Shown here piece after piece: positions 35,496-44,274 of a stretch of 64,000 nucleotides of DNA. Position numbers and translations under genes: made by a program. Origin of the DNA: Lentibacillus daqui (lineage in GTDB: Bacteria > Bacillota > Bacilli > Bacillales > Amphibacillaceae). The stretch spans positions 1,488,001 through 1,552,000 of the forward strand of contig NZ_CP114176.1 of the NCBI RefSeq assembly GCF_027186265.1, written 5' to 3'. Each line of letters opens with the position of its first letter. Within the stretch, counting starts at the first letter, position 1. The notes beneath the pieces were generated by a model, which did not search any database, had not been told where the DNA came from, and saw nothing but the letters and a program-made list of their open reading frames with translations.

Positions 35496-36354
35496 ATTTT
35501 ATAGAAAGCTTCTGTTTGATATGGTCGCAATAGATGTTAAGAATGTTAATATCACTCACTGCACTCAGGGTTCGCGATCCAACAACATCTTCAATTTCGT
35601 TAAATAATAAATTTCCATCCTTACTAAGCAGGAAGTCAATACCGACCATATCAAAGTCAAAATGTTGAATGATGCGGTGAATCATTGCCGATTCCTGTTT
35701 GTTCAGCGAATACCAGACCGCTGATCCGCCAAGTTTATAATTTGCGCGGAAATCATTGTTGCTTTCCCTTAGAACCGCACCAACAATATCCTTGCCAACG
35801 ACAAATACGCGAATATCCTTGCCAAGCCTAACATTACAGGCTTGGATAATAATTGAACTGGAAACGAATCCTTTGTGGTATTCCCATGCCGGTTGATTGT
35901 CGATATAATAGACTTGTTGACCGCTCCGTCCGCCTACTTCTTTCATGATAACAGGAAACGAAATCGGCGGTTTAACGGGTATACTTTGAGGTTCGAGAAA
36001 AACTGTATCAACCATGGGAATCCCAAGCATACTCAGACATTGATGGGTTAGTGCTTTATTATTACACATGGCTGAAATTTGTGATGCATTAAAAACTGTT
36101 ACCCCCAGGGATTCCAATTGCCGGCTTAACACATAATCAATCGTTCGACTAACCGCGTAGTCAGGCAGTTGCACCGGTTCATTTTTTAAAAGGATGGTAC
36201 GTTTTTGCTGCATAATACCAATTGTTAAATCTTCCCGATAAACGAGCTGGAGTGACATGTCCGCAAACTGCGCTTCTTTGATAAACCAATCAATATATGC
36301 TTGATTTTTGATCGCATCAGCTTTTTTATATAACAGCCATCCATTGAATTTCAT
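35494..36354 (-). CDS. RimK-like ATP-grasp ligase, second of a pair
   Basis: The 286-residue protein has an N-terminal pre-ATP-grasp domain and an ATP-grasp core like RimK/LysX. VIMKEVGGRSGQQVYYI holds the ATP-contacting Lys and the glycine loop. KDIRVFVVGKDIVGAVLRES and NDFRANYKLGG follow. The last motif reads LFNEIEDVVGSRTL, so the usual Glu-x-Asn metal ligand pair is Glu-x-Glu. Such enzymes join a carboxylate to an amine with ATP, often adding Glu. The gene starts 18 bases after its paralogue, with AAGGAG. Substrate unknown. Confidence 0.8.
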   Translation of the reverse strand: MKFNGWLLYKKADAIKNQAYIDWFIKEAQFADMSLQLVYREDLTIGIMQQKRTILLKNEPVQLPDYAVSRTIDYVLSRQLESLGVTVFNASQISAMCNNKALTHQCLSMLGIPMVDTVFLEPQSIPVKPPISFPVIMKEVGGRSGQQVYYIDNQPAWEYHKGFVSSSIIIQACNVRLGKDIRVFVVGKDIVGAVLRESNNDFRANYKLGGSAVWYSLNKQESAMIHRIIQHFDFDMVGIDFLLSKDGNLLFNEIEDVVGSRTLSAVSDINILNIYCDHIKQKLSIK

Positions 36355-36372
36355 GGGGCATAAACTCCTTAC

Positions 36373-37263
36373 CTAGCGAAATTGCTCGCGAATGTGCTGG
36401 ATAATAAAATCGGCAACATTAATGTTTGTACAATCGTACATATTGCGAATGTGGGCATTTGAGTTGATTTCACAAATAATTGGTGTCTTATCCGGTTCGA
36501 ATAATAAATCCACGCCGGCAAAATCTGCACCGATCGCTTTGGCGGCAGCTACGGCAAGTTTCTTCTCCAGATTGGCTGGCTGATAGGCCTCCATCGTACC
36601 ACCTGATGTTATATTGGCACGGAAATCGTTAGTGGCATGACGGGTCATCGCAGCGACTACCTTATCACCGACAACATGTAAACGCATATCGGTTCCACAG
36701 CTAGCAGCGATAAATTCTTGAAAAATAAACGGCCGGCCGGCTATATCCTTTATTTTGTTCTGTATTTCCTGTTCGTTATGTACAAGGTATACCTGTTCGC
36801 CAAAGGATCCATATGCTTCCTTGATAATCATTGGCAACCCCAACTGATTAATAATATCTGACAGGTTTTCAAATGGTTTTACTGGTGAACCGGGAAAAAT
36901 TTTGGGCGCGACAATTGTTTTGGGAATCGGCAGTTGTTGATGTGCCAATACTTGATAGGTAGCGATTTTATCATCACTTATTTCAATTGCTTTTGCACGA
37001 TTAAAGACACGGACACCCAGTAATTCCAGCTGCTTGGCTAAATAGATATCTTTATCAGTAAATATAACGAAATCAGGTAATGCTGTCTCACCAAGCAGAC
37101 GCAGTTGTTGTCCACCCAAATAAGTAAACAGCTCATTATTTTGATAAATGTGCGTTTCAATCCCTTGTTTATTGGCTGCACGTTTCAACCATTGGGCAAA
37201 GTCAAGGAATTTATTTCCAGTTAAATGTCCGTTATAAATAATCCATCCAGTTAAGCACATCAT
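36373..37263 (-). CDS. RimK-like ATP-grasp ligase, first of a pair
   Basis: The 296-residue paralogue has the same architecture. MIIKEAYGSFGEQVYLV is the ATP loop, FIFQEFIAASCGTDMRLHVVG and NDFRANITSGGTMEAY are core motifs. GVDLLFEPDKTPIICEINSN carries the normal Asp...Glu-x-Asn metal site. It is the promoter-proximal gene of a two-gene minus-strand unit inserted between valS and folC, a place where B. subtilis has no such genes. An ATG preceded by AAAGGA starts it. It could glutamylate a protein or a small molecule; the sequence does not say which. Confidence 0.82.
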   Translation of the reverse strand: MMCLTGWIIYNGHLTGNKFLDFAQWLKRAANKQGIETHIYQNNELFTYLGGQQLRLLGETALPDFVIFTDKDIYLAKQLELLGVRVFNRAKAIEISDDKIATYQVLAHQQLPIPKTIVAPKIFPGSPVKPFENLSDIINQLGLPMIIKEAYGSFGEQVYLVHNEQEIQNKIKDIAGRPFIFQEFIAASCGTDMRLHVVGDKVVAAMTRHATNDFRANITSGGTMEAYQPANLEKKLAVAAAKAIGADFAGVDLLFEPDKTPIICEINSNAHIRNMYDCTNINVADFIIQHIREQFR

Positions 37264-37363
37264 TATGTTCCTTTCTAATGATTTATTTGGTATTTTTTAG
37301 ATTAAATTATTGCTATAATAGGTATGTTATTTTTACAGTATTGATCGGAAAAGCGGTGTACAT

Positions 37364-38644
37364 ATGTTTGACAACTTCGAGCAGGTAACAAAGTTTTTTT
37401 CACAGCGAAAGCAATTTGGAATTAAGCCAGGACTTCATCGCATGCAACAATTATTACAATTACTTGGTAACCCGCAAAACAAACTGCGGGCAGTTCATGT
37501 TGCCGGAACTAACGGAAAAGGTTCCACCATTCATTTTCTAAAAGATGGACTGAAGGCTAGCGGTTATCGTGTAGGTGTGTTTACCTCGCCAAGTTTTTGC
37601 GGATTAACAGGTTACATCTGGATTGACGATTCCTCCATAACTGAAGCTGCCTTGATTCGATTATTAAACGACATGTATCCAGCCATTCGAATGCTGGATG
37701 AGCAGAATAATCATCCAACCGAATTTGAAATTATTACAGCACTGGCTTTTGTTTATTTTGTCAATCGGGTAGACATTGCGATCATTGAAACAGGTATGGG
37801 AGGCAGGGAAGATACAACGAACTGCTTTACCCCTATATTATCTATTATAACAAATGTAGCGCGGGATCACATGGCTTTTCTGGGTGACACCATACAAGAA
37901 ATTGCTGCCCATAAAGCGGGAATTATTAAACAAAACAGGTCAGTAATTGTTGGTGTGCTGGAACCGGCAGCATTGGTGGTAGTTAAACATGAAGCACAGC
38001 GAAAACATGCCAGTATATATCAATTAACCAAGGACTTTTGGTTAACTGGAACCGAACAGACAGATCATTCATCTATGTCTTTTGTTTGGACAGATGGAAC
38101 CGTAAATCGGCATGTTTCCTTGACAATGAAGGGTCAACATCAGCAACAAAATGCAGCACTTGCTATGATGGCTTTAACCTTATTAGAGCGCAATCAATAC
38201 CAAATCGATTGGAAAAAAGCAATTCATGCAATTGGTCATACCCATGTTGCTGGACGATTTGAATTGGTCAGGCAGCACCCATCTGTCATTATCGATGGGG
38301 CCCATAATATTGCAGGTACGGCGTCGTTTATTCAAACAATGCTAAAACACTATCCGGACCAGGAACGACACTTGATATTCGCTGGTTTTAAAGATAAAGA
38401 ATTAGTGAAAATGTTATATCGGTTAAAGCCTTATTTCGCATCGATCACCTTAACATCTTTTGACCATCCAAGGGCAATTGCGGCAGCTGCTTTATATGAA
38501 CTAACGGATGACCGGACATTTGCTGTAAATGCAGACTGGCGTGATGTTGCAAAAAAATTAAATGAACAAACGGATGCTTGTTTCTTTTTCACCGGATCAC
38601 TGCATTTTATTTTGGAGGTTCGCAAGTACTTTTTACAGGAATAG
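37364..38644 (+). CDS. folC: Folylpolyglutamate synthase/dihydrofolate synthase
   Basis: FolC adds glutamate to dihydropteroate and then to folates, using ATP. It is a Mur-ligase-type enzyme. The folate/ATP loop VHVAGTNGKGSTIHFL is at about residues 44-59. FTSPSFCGLTGYIWID, IIETGMGGREDTTN and the C-terminal VIIDGAHNIAGT are diagnostic. It has 426 residues. It diverges from the ATP-grasp pair across 100 bases. comC, which follows in B. subtilis, is absent. Confidence 0.95.
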   Translation: MFDNFEQVTKFFSQRKQFGIKPGLHRMQQLLQLLGNPQNKLRAVHVAGTNGKGSTIHFLKDGLKASGYRVGVFTSPSFCGLTGYIWIDDSSITEAALIRLLNDMYPAIRMLDEQNNHPTEFEIITALAFVYFVNRVDIAIIETGMGGREDTTNCFTPILSIITNVARDHMAFLGDTIQEIAAHKAGIIKQNRSVIVGVLEPAALVVVKHEAQRKHASIYQLTKDFWLTGTEQTDHSSMSFVWTDGTVNRHVSLTMKGQHQQQNAALAMMALTLLERNQYQIDWKKAIHAIGHTHVAGRFELVRQHPSVIIDGAHNIAGTASFIQTMLKHYPDQERHLIFAGFKDKELVKMLYRLKPYFASITLTSFDHPRAIAAAALYELTDDRTFAVNADWRDVAKKLNEQTDACFFFTGSLHFILEVRKYFLQE

Positions 38645-38810
38645 CAGTATTCGACTTGTTTAACGATCTTCTTGGGAATGATGACAAATTATGTTGAACG
38701 TTTTTTTACAAGACTGACAAAACTCGCCTTACTTTTTCATATAGCTGTGCTAGAGTTAGATAAAGTAAAACCTCAATTAGTAGAGGAACGCAGCAAAGTG
38801 AGGGGAGACC

Positions 38811-39731
38811 GTGAAAATACGAAAACCAGTCATTATTTGGATGAAACGCAAACAATCGAAAGTGGGACAAGCACAGCAAGATCGTCACCCGGCAATCCGT
38901 GATGAACAGGCATCTACAATAGATAACACCAAAAGTAATTCTGCTTCTGCATTTGATCGAAATCGACCCCATTCATTTCAAAATAAGCATGGAGCATCCA
39001 AGCTATTTGGAAAAGGTATGAAAAGTAAAATAAACCTTAAAACAATTGTGACTGCCATTATTTCAGCTGTTGTCATCGGATTATGTCTCGGTTTTATTAT
39101 GCTAAATATGTTTGATGGAATTGGTCGTCAGGCAAGTGGTGAAATGGGTGACGATAATTTGGCTAATACGGGAAATGCAAATTCCTCAAAAGCAGCCGGA
39201 TCCGGTGATACTTCTTCTTTTTCTTTGGAACCATTACATGCATTTGTATTACAGGCAGGTGTTTTTTCAGGTGAAGAAAATGCTAATAAATGGGCCGCAA
39301 AGTTTGAGAATGCAAACCATCCGGTGATGATATGGCCACGGGACGATCAATTTACGTTATTAGCCGGGATTGCAGATTCAGAGACAGAGGCAAAAACACT
39401 GGCTGACAGCTTTTCGAATGCTACGATTTATGTGAAGGAGTGGAGTACAGATGAGGTCAGTATAAATGTAACATCTGCTGAACAGAAGTGGTTGGAGTCA
39501 TTTGTCAGTTTATGGGGTGATTCAGTAAACAGTCAAACAGAATTAGCTACTGATAAATGGAAAAAGTTAATTGATGACTTTCCCAAGCAGGCACCGGTCA
39601 TTGGCTCGATGAAACAACCACTAACAGAATCATTTCAAATGGTTACAGATGAGAATAGTACTACCACGGGACAAAAATTTCTGTTGGAACAATGGTTGCA
39701 ATATGAAAAAATCGGAAAATCCGGGAAATAA
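38811..39731 (+). CDS. spoIIB: SpoIIB-like SPOR-domain protein
   Basis: The 306-residue protein has a basic N-terminal cytoplasmic part, one membrane span (TIVTAIISAVVIGLCLGFIM) and a Ser/Gly/Asn linker. A SPOR-type domain begins at HAFVLQAGVFSGEENANKWA, which binds denuded peptidoglycan in this fold. SpoIIB in B. subtilis acts in septal peptidoglycan thinning during engulfment and lies at the same place after folC. The GTG start at 38811 is only three bases after AGGGGAG, so the start is uncertain. Confidence 0.8.
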   Translation: MKIRKPVIIWMKRKQSKVGQAQQDRHPAIRDEQASTIDNTKSNSASAFDRNRPHSFQNKHGASKLFGKGMKSKINLKTIVTAIISAVVIGLCLGFIMLNMFDGIGRQASGEMGDDNLANTGNANSSKAAGSGDTSSFSLEPLHAFVLQAGVFSGEENANKWAAKFENANHPVMIWPRDDQFTLLAGIADSETEAKTLADSFSNATIYVKEWSTDEVSINVTSAEQKWLESFVSLWGDSVNSQTELATDKWKKLIDDFPKQAPVIGSMKQPLTESFQMVTDENSTTTGQKFLLEQWLQYEKIGKSGK

Positions 39732-39747
39732 ATTAATAAGAATCAAG

Positions 39748-39784
39748 CAAAAACAGGTATGTAAAAAATACCTGTTTTTGTATT
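39748..39784 (+). terminator. Terminator after spoIIB-like gene
   Basis: CAAAAACAGGTAT (39748-39760) pairs over 13 bp with ATACCTGTTTTTG (39768-39780), followed by TATTTTC. Confidence 0.88.
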
Positions 39785-39939
39785 TTCGGGGTATTGTAAG
39801 GCTTGATTTTGAAATTTTGGTCTAAGCAAAAATGACGTTTTAACTATTGATATATCCGACAAAATGGGATTTTACCAATTTGTTGGAACAGTCGGATTAG
39901 CGGTATGATAAAAATATAAATCTGCAAGGAGTGATGTTT

Positions 39940-40629
39940 GTGGCATCAACATCAATCATGATTAAAGATGTACCCAGGGAAGACCGGCCGCGAGAACGTT
40001 TATTGAAACTTGGGCCAGGACAATTATCAAATCAAGAACTATGTGCGATTTTACTCGGGAGTGGTACAAGGGAAGAATCAGTCATGGTATTGGCTCAGCG
40101 TTTAATCAGTCATTTTGAAGGATTGCATTTGTTAAAAGAGGCAACGATTGAGGAGTTGACAACGATTAAGGGAATCGGCCCCGCTAAAGGAGTACTGCTT
40201 CTGGCGGCGTTTGAATTGGGAAAACGGATGAATCAATATACACCGAATGACCGTTATGTCATTCGGACGCCAAAGGATGGGGCGGACTACATTATGGAAG
40301 AAATGCGCGGATTGAATCAGGAACATTTTGTGGTATTGTTCCTTAATACAAAGAATCAAATTATCCACCGGCAAACCATATTTATTGGTAGTCTTAATGC
40401 TTCCATTGTTCATCCCCGTGAGATATTTCGCGAGGCCGTAAAACGCTCTGCAGCGTCAATTATATGTGCCCATAATCATCCCTCCGGTGACCCGTCCCCA
40501 TCACAGGAAGATATCCATGTCACCAGAAGATTGGTTGAGTCGGGCAAGATGATCGGGATTGAACTATTGGATCATCTGGTGATCGGGGATCGAAAGTTTG
40601 CATCATTAAAGGAAAAAGGTTACCTGTGA
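39940..40629 (+). CDS. radC: RadC family JAB-domain protein
   Basis: RadC has an N-terminal helix-hairpin-helix part (ELTTIKGIGPAKGVLLLAAFE) and a C-terminal JAB/MPN-type domain. The metal motif is complete: HNHPSGDPSPSQED (about residues 180-193), with an upstream Glu in FREAVKRSA. The name comes from repair, but the role is unproven in bacteria. It has 229 residues from the GTG at 39940, eight bases after AAGGAG. maf, which precedes radC in B. subtilis, is not present. Confidence 0.92.
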   Translation: MASTSIMIKDVPREDRPRERLLKLGPGQLSNQELCAILLGSGTREESVMVLAQRLISHFEGLHLLKEATIEELTTIKGIGPAKGVLLLAAFELGKRMNQYTPNDRYVIRTPKDGADYIMEEMRGLNQEHFVVLFLNTKNQIIHRQTIFIGSLNASIVHPREIFREAVKRSAASIICAHNHPSGDPSPSQEDIHVTRRLVESGKMIGIELLDHLVIGDRKFASLKEKGYL

Positions 40630-40693
40630 AAAATTTGGTTGTCTCCCAACATTATACTATCTATTTCAATATTTTTTTCGTATAATATTAAAA

Positions 40694-40888
40694 GGACGTT
40701 CAAAAAGTCCGGTAAAAATGACATGCCCCTGCAAAAGGGGTATGCCGACGCCTGAGCGCAAGCCCGTTTTTAGTCGGCCTTCATTTGAAGAACTCGTTGG
40801 CGTGCTTTTCCGCTCCTCATGTACCTTTTATGTACACTCCGGTGCTCAAAGCTACGCCGCTAGAACTTCTCGGTCCTTTTTGAACACG
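40694..40888 (-). repeat. R1 repeat copy d, between radC and mreB
   Basis: Read on the minus strand it begins GTGTTCAAAAAGGACCGAGAAGTT near 40886 and ends CCGGACTTTTTGAACG near 40697. The block CGGCGTAGCTTTGAGCAC is at 40842-40859 (reverse). It shares ACATGAGGAGCGGAAAAGC with copy c. It also contains the structured module at 40726-40778, but on the plus strand, so the module is inverted relative to the frame of the element in copy c. Confidence 0.85.
40726..40778 (+). ncRNA. Structured module inside R1 copy d
   Basis: CCCC (40726-40729) pairs with GGGG (40737-40740). GCCGAC (40744-40749) pairs with GTCGGC (40773-40778), enclosing CCCG and TTTTTA. The inner hairpin is weak here. The plan is that of 26941-26992 and 45231-45288. 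Confidence 0.35.
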
Positions 40889-40912
40889 CATTTATAGACG
40901 GATAACAATATC

Positions 40913-40955
40913 AGCGCCATTTCAATCGTTCAATTGAAACCGGCGTTTATTAAAA
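40913..40955 (+). terminator. Hairpin upstream of mreB (possible radC terminator)
   Basis: CGCC-A-TTTCAAT pairs with ATTGAAA-C-CGGCG (about 40916-40945), followed by TTTATT. It lies after the R1 copy. Confidence 0.45.
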
Positions 40956-40980
40956 AATGGTACTTTTTATACGAATTTAA

Positions 40981-40989
40981 TGTTAAAAT
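40981..40989 (+). promoter_or_regulatory. Extended -10 candidate for mreBCD
   Basis: TG, one base and TAAAAT (40984-40989) lie about 90 bases before mreB. The -35 region is poor. Confidence 0.35.
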
Positions 40990-41077
40990 GGATAAGTTAG
41001 CGTAAATACGTATAGCGAGACATATGGTAACAAATATACATCAAATGTAAGGTACATCATTGGAAAGGGAGATTTCT

Positions 41078-42118
41078 TTGGGAAGATTTAGTTTGTCACA
41101 GGACTTGGGGATAGATTTGGGAACAGCGAATACCCTTGTTTTTGTTAATGGAAAAGGTGTTGTCTTGAGAGAACCATCTGTTGTGGCAAAAAATGTTACA
41201 ACCGGGGATGTGGAGGCGGTTGGCAGTTCTGCACGGAATATGATTGGCAGAACGCCAGGCAATATTACCGTGATTCGGCCCATGAAAGATGGTGTGATCG
41301 CTGATTACGATACAACAGCGGTGATGATGAAATATTTTATTAAAAAGGCGATGCAAAAACGATCTGCATTTGCCAGGAAGCCCAACGTGATGATCTGTGT
41401 TCCATCCGGGATTACCATGGTAGAGGAACGCGCAGTTATTGATGCAACCAAACAAGCGGGAGCAAAAGATGCATTTCCGATTGCCGAACCTTTTGCGGCG
41501 GCCATTGGTGCTGGCCTGCCCGTTTGGGAACCTACTGGAAGTATGATTGTCGATATCGGTGGTGGTACAACAGAAGTAGCCGTTATCTCATTAGGGGGAA
41601 TTGTAACAAGCCAGTCAGTTCGAACGGCTGGAGACAATTTGGATGATGCTATTACTCAGTATATTCGAAAAACATACAATTTAATGATTGGAGAACGTTC
41701 CGCTGAGTCGATAAAGCTTGACATAGGGAATGCAGGCGAGGTTAAAGACGACAAGGAATTGGATATACGTGGACGGGATATGTTGACAGGACTCCCGAAA
41801 ACAGTTACTATAACCGCCAAAGAAATAGCTGGATCATTACAGGATACAGTAAAAGAAATTGTCGATGCAGTAAAAAATACATTGGAAAAAACCCCTCCTG
41901 AACTTGCCGCCGATATTATCGATCGGGGTATCGTTCTTACTGGTGGTGGATCGCTTTTACAAAATATTGATCAAGTAATAAGTGATGAGACGAAAATGCC
42001 TGTATTTGTTGCAGATGATGCATTGGATAGCGTCGCCATTGGTACAGGTAAATCCTTGGAATACATTCAGCACTTTCGCGAGTCCGGGAATGTATCCAAT
42101 CGTCCTACCGTTGAGTAA
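41078..42118 (+). CDS. mreB: Rod shape-determining protein MreB
   Basis: MreB is the actin-like filament that organises lateral wall synthesis. It has the actin-fold phosphate loops LGIDLGTANTLVFV and MIVDIGGGTTEVAVISLGG, and the adenosine motif GIVLTGGGSLL. It has 346 residues. I chose TTG 41078, six bases after AAAGGGAGA; the longer reading from 41060 starts before this site. It heads mreBCD-minCD, the usual order. Confidence 0.96.
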   Translation: MGRFSLSQDLGIDLGTANTLVFVNGKGVVLREPSVVAKNVTTGDVEAVGSSARNMIGRTPGNITVIRPMKDGVIADYDTTAVMMKYFIKKAMQKRSAFARKPNVMICVPSGITMVEERAVIDATKQAGAKDAFPIAEPFAAAIGAGLPVWEPTGSMIVDIGGGTTEVAVISLGGIVTSQSVRTAGDNLDDAITQYIRKTYNLMIGERSAESIKLDIGNAGEVKDDKELDIRGRDMLTGLPKTVTITAKEIAGSLQDTVKEIVDAVKNTLEKTPPELAADIIDRGIVLTGGGSLLQNIDQVISDETKMPVFVADDALDSVAIGTGKSLEYIQHFRESGNVSNRPTVE

Positions 42119-42130
42119 GGTTGTGTTTTT

Positions 42131-43012
42131 ATGCCATTTTTTAGAAAGAAACGGTTGTTTATCATTTTAATTGGGTTTATTATTCTTGTTGCATTAATTG
42201 GATTTTCACTTAAGGACAGAGGGAATTTATCTACTCCTGAACAGTTTGTTAAGGACACTGTAGGGTTTGCACAAAGTGTTATTCACACACCAATCAAGTT
42301 TTTCACAAATATCTTTACAAATATTAATGATGTTAAAGATACCTACAAGGAAAATCAACTATTAAAAGAAAAACTATCAGAGTATAAAAGTTTAGTTTAC
42401 GAGGTTCAAGCGATGAAAGAGGAAAACAAGGAACTTCGGAAAACGCTGGATAAAACAGAATCCATCAGAGACTTCAACCCGATCCAAGCTACGGTTATGT
42501 CGCGTACACCGGAACGCTGGGTTGATCAGGTAACAATTAACAAAGGAAAACAGGATGGTGTGAAAAAAAATATGGCCGTCATTACGGCTGATGGTATGAT
42601 TGGAAAAATACAAAGTGTATCCCCGTTTTCATCAACCGTCCAGCTTCTTACCGGTTTTGATCAGTTTAATCGAATATCGGCGACTATTTCTCGTGAGGGT
42701 AAGAAAGATATATTCGGTTTGATTGAGTCGTATGATAAGGAAAGCAACTCACTTTTATTTAAAATCATTGAGGAATCAGATAAAGATTTGGAAAAAGGAG
42801 AGGTTGTTGTTTCATCCGGGATGGGTGGTGTATTCCCAGAAGGACTGTTAATTGGGACGGTAAAGAAAGTCGTGCCTGATCAGTACGGTTTAACACACAC
42901 TGCACTAATAAAACCGGCAGCAAATATGTATAAAATAAATCATGTCATTGTCGTTGATCGGGATCTGGCCGACAAAGATGAAGTGAAAAGTGGTAAGGAG
43001 GATAAAAAATAA
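42131..43012 (+). CDS. mreC: Rod shape-determining protein MreC
   Basis: MreC links MreB to the wall synthesis machinery outside the membrane. The 293-residue protein has one N-terminal membrane span (FIILIGFIILVALIGFSL). A coiled coil follows (ENQLLKEKLSEYKSLVYEVQ onward). Beta-domain segments include VNTVTINKGK-like DQVTINKGKQDGVKKNMAVI and VSSGMGGVFPEGLLIGTVKK. The C-terminus is lysine- and acid-rich. It overlaps mreD by one base. Confidence 0.95.
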   Translation: MPFFRKKRLFIILIGFIILVALIGFSLKDRGNLSTPEQFVKDTVGFAQSVIHTPIKFFTNIFTNINDVKDTYKENQLLKEKLSEYKSLVYEVQAMKEENKELRKTLDKTESIRDFNPIQATVMSRTPERWVDQVTINKGKQDGVKKNMAVITADGMIGKIQSVSPFSSTVQLLTGFDQFNRISATISREGKKDIFGLIESYDKESNSLLFKIIEESDKDLEKGEVVVSSGMGGVFPEGLLIGTVKKVVPDQYGLTHTALIKPAANMYKINHVIVVDRDLADKDEVKSGKEDKK

Positions 43013-43539
43013 TGAAACGTTTATTTTTACCTCTGATTCTTTTCCTGACTGTAATCTTGGAAGGTGTGGCCCTGGAATTATTACCGGCTCGTCTAGTAAC
43101 CGGCGAGCTGTTGATAATTCCGCATTGGGCCTTTGTTTTATTGGTATGCGTAGCAATTTTTTATGATAGAGAAAATACATATACATCCGTGCTTTATGCT
43201 GTTATTTTTGGATTAATGATTGATATTGTTTATACCGGAATTCTTGGCGTTTATATGTTTACATATGCATTGGTGATTTATGTTGTACATGGATTGAAGA
43301 AATTGTTGCACGCCAATTTTTATGTGACATTACTACTGGGATTTCTTGGCATCGTGTTATCGGATGTGATGATCTATATTGTTTATTCAGTGGTTGGAAT
43401 AGCGGATATCGCGTTTACACATTATATCCTTTACCGGTTAATCCCGACTGCTCTTGCGAATGAACTCTTTTTACTCATTTTGTACCCATTGGTAAGAAGA
43501 CGGCTAAACGTGTGGAGTAAGGAGCAATTACGCGGCTAG
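43012..43539 (+). CDS. mreD: Rod shape-determining protein MreD
   Basis: MreD is the small integral membrane partner of MreC. The 175-residue sequence has about five to six membrane helices, such as PLILFLTVILEGVALELL and VLYAVIFGLMIDIVYTGILG. The conserved polar FGLMIDIVY segment fits the family. GGAGGAT at the end of mreC serves its ATG, which overlaps the mreC stop. Confidence 0.93.
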   Translation: MKRLFLPLILFLTVILEGVALELLPARLVTGELLIIPHWAFVLLVCVAIFYDRENTYTSVLYAVIFGLMIDIVYTGILGVYMFTYALVIYVVHGLKKLLHANFYVTLLLGFLGIVLSDVMIYIVYSVVGIADIAFTHYILYRLIPTALANELFLLILYPLVRRRLNVWSKEQLRG

Positions 43540-43587
43540 AATCGTTTTGTAAAGATGTAAAAGAAACGAATGTGGGGTGAACTTGGA

Positions 43588-44274
43588 TTGAACGGGGTCA
43601 AACAATTAATAACAATAAAAGGTACAAAGGATGGTCTGACACTGTTTATTGATGATTCGTGCTCGTTTCATGATGTGCTCCGTGAACTAAATGAAAAATT
43701 CACGGAACAACCTATCAATCAAACTGAACCATGTGTGTCTGTCACAGTCAAATTGGGTAATCGCTATTTGAATTCGGAACAAACCAGCCAATTGCAAGAA
43801 TTAATCAGTTCGGATGGTCATTTTTACGTTCAGGCATTTGAATCAGATGTCATCTCCAAAGAAGAGGCCTTGAAGTTAAAAGAGGAAAGTGAAATAAAGG
43901 CTTTAAACCGAATGATTCGTTCCGGACAAGTGATAGAAGTAACCGGTGACTTGCTATTAATTGGTGATGTGAATCCCGGAGGAAAGGTTGTTTCAACTGG
44001 CAACATTTACATTATTGGTAGTTTACGAGGTATTGCCCATGCAGGTGCATCCGGAGACAGAAGTGCTGTTATAGCCGCATCCTATATGAAACCAAGCCAA
44101 CTGAGAATAGCAGATTATATCAGTCGTGCCCCGGATTATGAAACGGATGGGGTGTATATGGAATGTGGTTTGATTGATGAGCAAACGGACAAAATTGTCA
44201 TTGACCGGCTACAAGTACTTTCACATAAACGAAAGGATTTGGACAGGTTTGAAAGGAGAATACGAAATGGGTGA
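43588..44274 (+). CDS. minC: Septum site-determining protein MinC
   Basis: MinC blocks FtsZ ring formation away from midcell. The N-terminal domain (ITIKGTKDGLTLFIDD) and the C-terminal right-handed beta helix (RSGQVIEVTGDLLLIGDVNP, then GKVVSTGNIYIIGSLRGIAHAG) are clear. It has 228 residues from the TTG at 43588, seven bases after GGGGTGA; an ATG at 43570 is possible. Its end overlaps minD by eight bases. Confidence 0.95.
   Translation: MNGVKQLITIKGTKDGLTLFIDDSCSFHDVLRELNEKFTEQPINQTEPCVSVTVKLGNRYLNSEQTSQLQELISSDGHFYVQAFESDVISKEEALKLKEESEIKALNRMIRSGQVIEVTGDLLLIGDVNPGGKVVSTGNIYIIGSLRGIAHAGASGDRSAVIAASYMKPSQLRIADYISRAPDYETDGVYMECGLIDEQTDKIVIDRLQVLSHKRKDLDRFERRIRNG

Noticed and set aside
38672..38902. 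Open frame of 76 codons between folC and spoIIB-like gene
   Set aside because: It overlaps the start of the SPOR-domain gene in another frame, lacks a ribosome site and has no conserved character. It is not a comC remnant that I can recognise.
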